Shown: in pieces, positions 59,901-64,000 of the stretch
Layout of the letters: each line of letters starts with the position of its first letter
Numbering within the stretch: the stretch's first letter is position 1
The notes under the pieces: generated by a model
Told to the model about the DNA's origin: nothing
The model's input: only the letters and a program-made list of their open reading frames with translations
Databases searched by the model: none
NCBI RefSeq assembly: GCF_963082655.1
Contig: NC_081555.1
Location: 16,922,520-16,986,519, forward strand
Source: Stomoxys calcitrans
Lineage: Eukaryota; Arthropoda; Insecta; Diptera; Muscidae
DNA length: 64,000 bases
Direction: 5' to 3'
Made by a program: the position numbers and the translations under genes

Positions 59901-60420
59901 TTTCTTGGGGAATGGGTAGCTTTAGTTCCCTTTCCTTGGGGAATGGGTAGGTGTAGTACCCTTTCATTGGGGAATAGGTAGTTTTAGTACCCTTTCTTTG
60001 GGGAATGGGTAGTTTTAGTACCCTTTTCTTGGGGAATAGGTAGTTTCAGTACCATTTTCTTGGGGAGTGGGTAGTTTTGGCACCCTTTCTTTGGGGAATC
60101 GGTAGTTTTAGTACTCTTACCTTGGGGAATGGGTAGTTTCAGTACCATTTTCTTGGGGAGTGGGTAGTTTTGGTACCCTTTCTTTGGGGAATGGGTAGAT
60201 TTAGTACCCGTTCCCTGGGGAATGGGTAGTTTTTGTTCCCTTTCCTTGGAGAATGGGTAGTTTTAGTACCCTTTCTTTGGGGAATGGGTAGTTTTAGTAC
60301 CATTTCCTGGGGGGATGGGAAGTTTTGGTACCCTTTCCGTGGGGAATGGGTACTTTTAGTACCCTTTCCTTGGGAAATGGGTAGTTTTAGTACCCTGTCC
60401 TTGAGGAATGGGTAGTTTTT
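57000..60420 (-). repeat. 31-bp hairpin minisatellite II (3.4 kb, ~110 units), inverted relative to I
   Basis: The plus-strand unit contains GGGTAGTTTTAGTACCCTTT and CCTTGGGGAAT. It is the reverse complement of the minisatellite I consensus apart from GGGGAATGGG replacing TAGGGAAAGGG on one arm. It is best conserved at 58800-60420. Blocks at ~58851 and ~59206 are repeated with a 355-bp offset. ORFs of 60-179 codons are read-through. Confidence 0.94.
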
Positions 60421-60429
60421 TATCTTTTG

Positions 60430-60660
60430 GGAAGTTTTCTTATCCCTTGTTTGTCTCTCGGTTGGTCTATCTGCTCGATTGTGTGTTGTTCTTCTTTTCG
60501 TCCTTCTCTCTTTCGTTATGTCCACCATTTTGTCTCTCTGCCTGTCCATCTGATGGTCTTCCTGTCCAACTGTTTTTATATGAATTTTAAGAGTTGTTGC
60601 AAATGAAATGACCAAGTTAATAACCCTTCTCCAGCCCCCTCCTGATATGGAGGGTATGAA
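60430..60660 (-). mobile_element. Decayed A/B element head
   Basis: On the minus strand it reads CATACCCTCCATATCAGGAG, then ACTTGGTCATTTCATTTGCA and a GACAGGCAGAGAGACAAAAT stretch. This matches the order head, GTCATTCCGTTTGCAACA, GTCCGTCTGTC region of intact copies. It probably completes the element at 56396-56905. Confidence 0.6.
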
Positions 60661-61378
60661 ACAAAGACACCAAACCATTTGCCAACAAATCGCACATTAA
60701 ATTACTTATCAGCGAAATGGCCAGGATTTGCGGATATAGAAATAAGGCCAACAATTCGATTTTATTTTTAATGTGTCGCTTTCGTTTAGATAATGGTCAT
60801 TTAAAAATCATCGTTGCTGCTCTTTCGCTGTTGCTCTTCTTGTAACACCCCAAAGGATGCAGTAATGGCCCAGGATATTGTTTTCAAATTCTGTTAGAGG
60901 CGGTCAACGCCAGCGGCAATGTTAAGCCTCTTAATGGCCCTTAGGAATTGACCTAAAGAGAGAGAGAGAGTCAGAGAGACAAAGATAGCCTTTGGCTGGA
61001 GATGCTGCTATTTCGAATTGAAGTTTAATTGGCATGAAATCAGGCCACAATTCAACGATTTGCTTAAGCTCTGGTAACAATTTCCGCTAAAAGGAAATCC
61101 ATCAATCAATCGACAGCACATAAATGGGCAATACAAAACTGATGATAGGCCACACAAACTAAATCGAATTGAAAATGTGTTCAAGAGAGCAGGTTTGGAG
61201 GTAAAGAAATGGGGAAAGAAAATTAAGTTTCAAATTTAATTTTGCCAAGCAAAAGGGGTTCTGGAAAAAGGACAAATTTATGCTTTTACAGGTACAGTAC
61301 CAAAACTTTAAACGAGTTTGTTTGAAGAATTTGCAGTGATGAAAAGGCTCACTAGATTTTGATGGAATTTTAAAATTA
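60661..61378. other. Single-copy non-coding sequence
   Basis: A short GAGA run near 60957-60970; otherwise nothing recognised. Confidence 0.5.
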
Positions 61379-63206
61379 TTGGGTTGCCCAAAAAGAAATT
61401 GCGGATTTTTTAAAAGAAAGTAAATGCATTTTTAATAAAACTTAGAATGAACTTTAATCAAATATACTTTTTATACCCACCACCGAAGGATGGGGGTATA
61501 TTCATTTTGTCATTCCGTTTGCAACATATCGAAATATCCATTTCCGACCCTATAAAGTATATATATTCTTGATCAGCGTAAAAATCTAAGACGATCTGGC
61601 CATGTCCGTCCGTCTGTCTGTTGAAATCACGCTACAGTCTTTAAAAATAGAGATATTGAGCTGAAATTTTGCACAGATTTTTTTTTTTTTGTCCATAAGC
61701 AGGTTAAGTTCGAAGATATCTTGATATAGCCCCCATATAGACCGATCCGCCGATTTAGGGTCTTAGGCCCATAAAAGCCACATTTATTATCCGATTTTGT
61801 TGAAATTTGGGACAGTGAGTTGTGTTAGGTCCTTCGACATCCTTTGTCAATTTGGCTCAGATCGGTCCAGATTTGGATATAGCTGCCATATAGACCGATC
61901 CTCCGATTTAGGGTCTAAGGCCCATAAAAGCCACATTTATGGTCCGATTTCGCTGAAATTTGGGACAATGAGTTGTCTTAGGCCCTTTGAAATGTTTCCT
62001 TAATTTGGTTTAGATCGGTTCAGATTTGGATATAGCTGCCATATAGACCGATCCTCCGGTTTAAGGTCTTAGGCCCACAAAAGCCACATTTATTATCCGA
62101 TTTTGATGAAATTCGGGGCAGTGAGATGTGTTAGGCCCATCGATATCCTTCATTAATTTGGCTCAGATCGGTCCAGATTTAGATATAGCTGCCATATAGA
62201 TCGATCCTCCGATTTATGGTGTAAGGCCCATAATAGCCACATTTATTATCCGATTTTGCTGAAATTTGGGACAGTGAGATGTGTTAGGCCCTTTGACATA
62301 CTTCTTCAATTTGGTCCAGATCGGTTCAAATTTGGATATAGCTGCCATATAGACCGATTTCTTGATTTATGGTTTTGAGCCCATAAAATGCTCATTTATT
62401 GCCCGATGTCCCCGAAATTTGGAACAGTGAGTTAGGTTAAGCCCCTTGACATACTTCTGCAATATCGCACAGATCGGTCCAGATTTGGATATAGCTGCCA
62501 TATAGACCGATATCTAGGTTTTAGGTTTTGGGGCCATAAAAGACACATTTATTGTCCAATGTCGCTGAAATTTGAGACAGTGAGTTTGGTTAGACTCTTC
62601 GTCGTCCTTCTTCAATTTTGCCCAGATCGGTCCAGACTTGAATATAGCTGCCATATAGACCGATCTCTGGATTTAAGGTTTAGGGCCCATAAAATAGGCA
62701 TTTATTGTCCGATTTCGCCGAAATTTGGTACAGTGCTTAGTGTGAGGCTCTTCGACATGTTTATGCAACTCGGCCCAAATCGGTCCAGATTTGGATATAG
62801 CTGCCATGTAGACCGATATCTTGATTTAAAGTCTTGGCCCCATAAAAGGCGCATTTATAATCCGATTTCACTGAAATTTGACACAGTGACTTATGTTCGG
62901 CTTTTCGACATCCGTGTCGTATATAGTTCAGATCGGTATGAGGTATATGAGTATAAGGTATGAAATTTTCACCGAATTTTGATGAAAGGTGGTTTACATA
63001 TATACCCGAGGTGGTGGGTATCCAAAGTTCGGCCCGGCCGAACTTAAAGCCTTTTTACTTGTTTTACACTTTTTTTCTAAAGCAAGCGAAAAGTAACAGC
63101 TGATAACTGACAGAAGAAAGAATGCAATTACAGAGTCAAAAGCTATGAACAAATTTGTCAACGCCGACTATATGAAAAATCCGCAATTACTTTTTGGGCA
63201 AGCCAA
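61379..63206 (-). mobile_element. TTGGGTTGCCC MITE copy 6, split by a type-A element
   Basis: Left part 61379-61472 (94 bp) and right part 63066-63206 (141 bp) sum to 235 bp, equal to the uninterrupted copy at 9622-9856. TA flanks are intact (61377-61378, 63207-63208). The insertion lies in the internal T run of the MITE. Confidence 0.92.
61473..63065 (+). mobile_element. Type-A tandem-repeat element, complete, 1.59 kb
   Basis: Head ATACCCACCACCGAAGGATG, and a leader with GTCCGTCCGTCTGTCTG at 61604-61620. About eight ~152-bp units follow (cores at 61861, 62013, 62167 and onward). The 12-bp inverted partner GGTGGTGGGTAT is at 63010-63021. The palindrome GTTCGGCCCGGCCGAAC is at 63027-63043, then CTTTTTACTTGTTTT. 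The boundaries are proven by the split MITE. No ORF longer than repeat read-through (62559-62963), so it is non-autonomous. Confidence 0.93.
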
Positions 63207-63208
63207 TA

Positions 63209-64000
63209 TTTACTTCAAATTTAATTCCTTTTGAAAGAAGGACATCTATTCAATAAAAAACCCGCACATTGCATATTTATCCATAATTTTCTGGGTAAAT
63301 TTCTTATAAATACCCAATAGGTGTTAAGATATTGGGTATTTACATGATAAATGTCCATCTCTATTCATTTTTAAAATTAAATAAAATTTTCATAAAATAT
63401 TTGGACATATCTTAGTAAAGTAAAATAATAACTGCCTTTATATTTTTCCATCCTATTTTTTTTTTCTTGCCTTCTTTTTGTCATTCAATACCCAATTGAC
63501 ATTTAACAAAACAAGACATTCAATCAATCAGCATTAAATTTCTTATTAAAAATTCCTCCTCAATGTCTGAGACCTGAGGAATTAAAACAAAACAAAAATG
63601 AAACAAATAAAGACAATCAAAAATTTCTTCGAAGTAATCTCACCAATTTAAAACACAAACTTTTTTCATTTCAACTCAGCAAGTAGACCCTTCTCCGAAG
63701 CAAAATGTTTTTCCAAAGAAAGAAGGATCTGCAGAAATGTCCTGCTTAATGTGACATTTAAATTGCTTTTCTCTGTTTTTGTCGTTTCATGATGTCAATT
63801 AAAGCACTCATATCATGTTTTGTTACGCACAGAGAATGAACCGAGAGGAGGCAAAAAAAAAAAGGTTGATGAAATACTGAAATGAATGTCAGACAAGTGA
63901 CATTTTTATGACAAGCTTATAACATGCTAAATTTGCCATCAATCAAATTAATTATGTTTAAAATATCTTAAATTTCATAAATAAAAACCAAACAAGAAAG
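63209..64000. other. AT-rich non-coding sequence
   Basis: Nothing recognised. TACCCAATAGGTG and GATATTGGGTATT near 63310-63345 form a weak inverted pair of unknown meaning. Confidence 0.5.

Noticed and set aside
60139..60678. 179-codon minus ORF with repeating GKGTKTTHSPRK-like peptide
   Set aside because: Read-through of the 31-bp minisatellite into a decayed element head; stops and frame are not maintained elsewhere in the array.

Overview
This is an intron-dominated, repeat-packed piece of an insect nuclear genome, most probably a higher (calyptrate, muscid-type) fly. The evidence is interspersed non-LTR retrotransposons, a tRNA-derived SINE, Tc1/mariner-type MITEs, GT..AG introns, high A+T, and a family of ~152-bp units (core TATAGCTGCCATATAGACCG) that I associate from memory with Stomoxys/Musca-type genomes. 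The species is inference. There is no operon, CRISPR array or intact multi-domain ORF.

Single-copy coding content is very small. I can support two + strand exons of probably one gene. 14171-14368 encodes a complete six-cysteine thrombospondin type-1 (TSP1) module resembling somatomedin-B/TSP1 (SBSPON, RPE-spondin-like) proteins. 49062-49206 encodes a hydrophilic His/Asn-rich segment. Their splice phases match, which implies a ~34.7-kb intron; the N-terminal and C-terminal exons would lie outside the window.

Layout: 1-880 is a type-B tandem array, followed by a 200-N gap. 1418-4190 is a decayed non-LTR retrotransposon (endonuclease, RT) cut by a SINE, then a Jockey-like RT fragment on the other strand. 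4581-7013 holds two type-A/B elements joined head to tail. 8020-9856 holds SINE pieces, a rearranged type-B element and a MITE. 10783-12131 is a minus-strand type-B element, followed by a 33-bp minisatellite (to 14013) and the TSP1 exon. 15358-15871 is a fold-back mariner remnant plus a SINE, and 16530-18910 a long type-A array. 19811-20500 is the 3' end of a non-LTR element. 20715-23845 is a polypyrimidine minisatellite, followed by more A/B copies to 27295. 28080-29770 is a ~245-bp tandem repeat, followed by a retroelement tail and a 41-bp double-palindrome array (31079-32015). 33309-33708 is a MITE. 33849-44215 is mainly A/B elements, one with a 700-bp GTCTGTCC-type microsatellite and two nested MITEs. 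44268-45848 is a DUF4780-like pseudogene between SINE pieces. 46730-47690 is a rearranged type-B copy and 48413-48639 a MITE. After the second exon come a decayed MITE and two 31-bp minisatellites in opposite orientation (50400-55215 and 57000-60420). Last is a MITE split cleanly by a complete type-A element (61379-63206).

The most interesting 'system' is the A/B element family. Complete copies have 12-bp subterminal inverted repeats, an internal array of ~152-bp units, a GC-rich 17-nt palindrome near the 3' end and a T-rich terminus. They insert in T runs without removing target DNA and occur as head-to-tail dimers. That structure suggests a non-autonomous rolling-circle (Helentron/DINE-like) transposon that also seeds new microsatellites and minisatellites. 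This class assignment is inferred from structure only.
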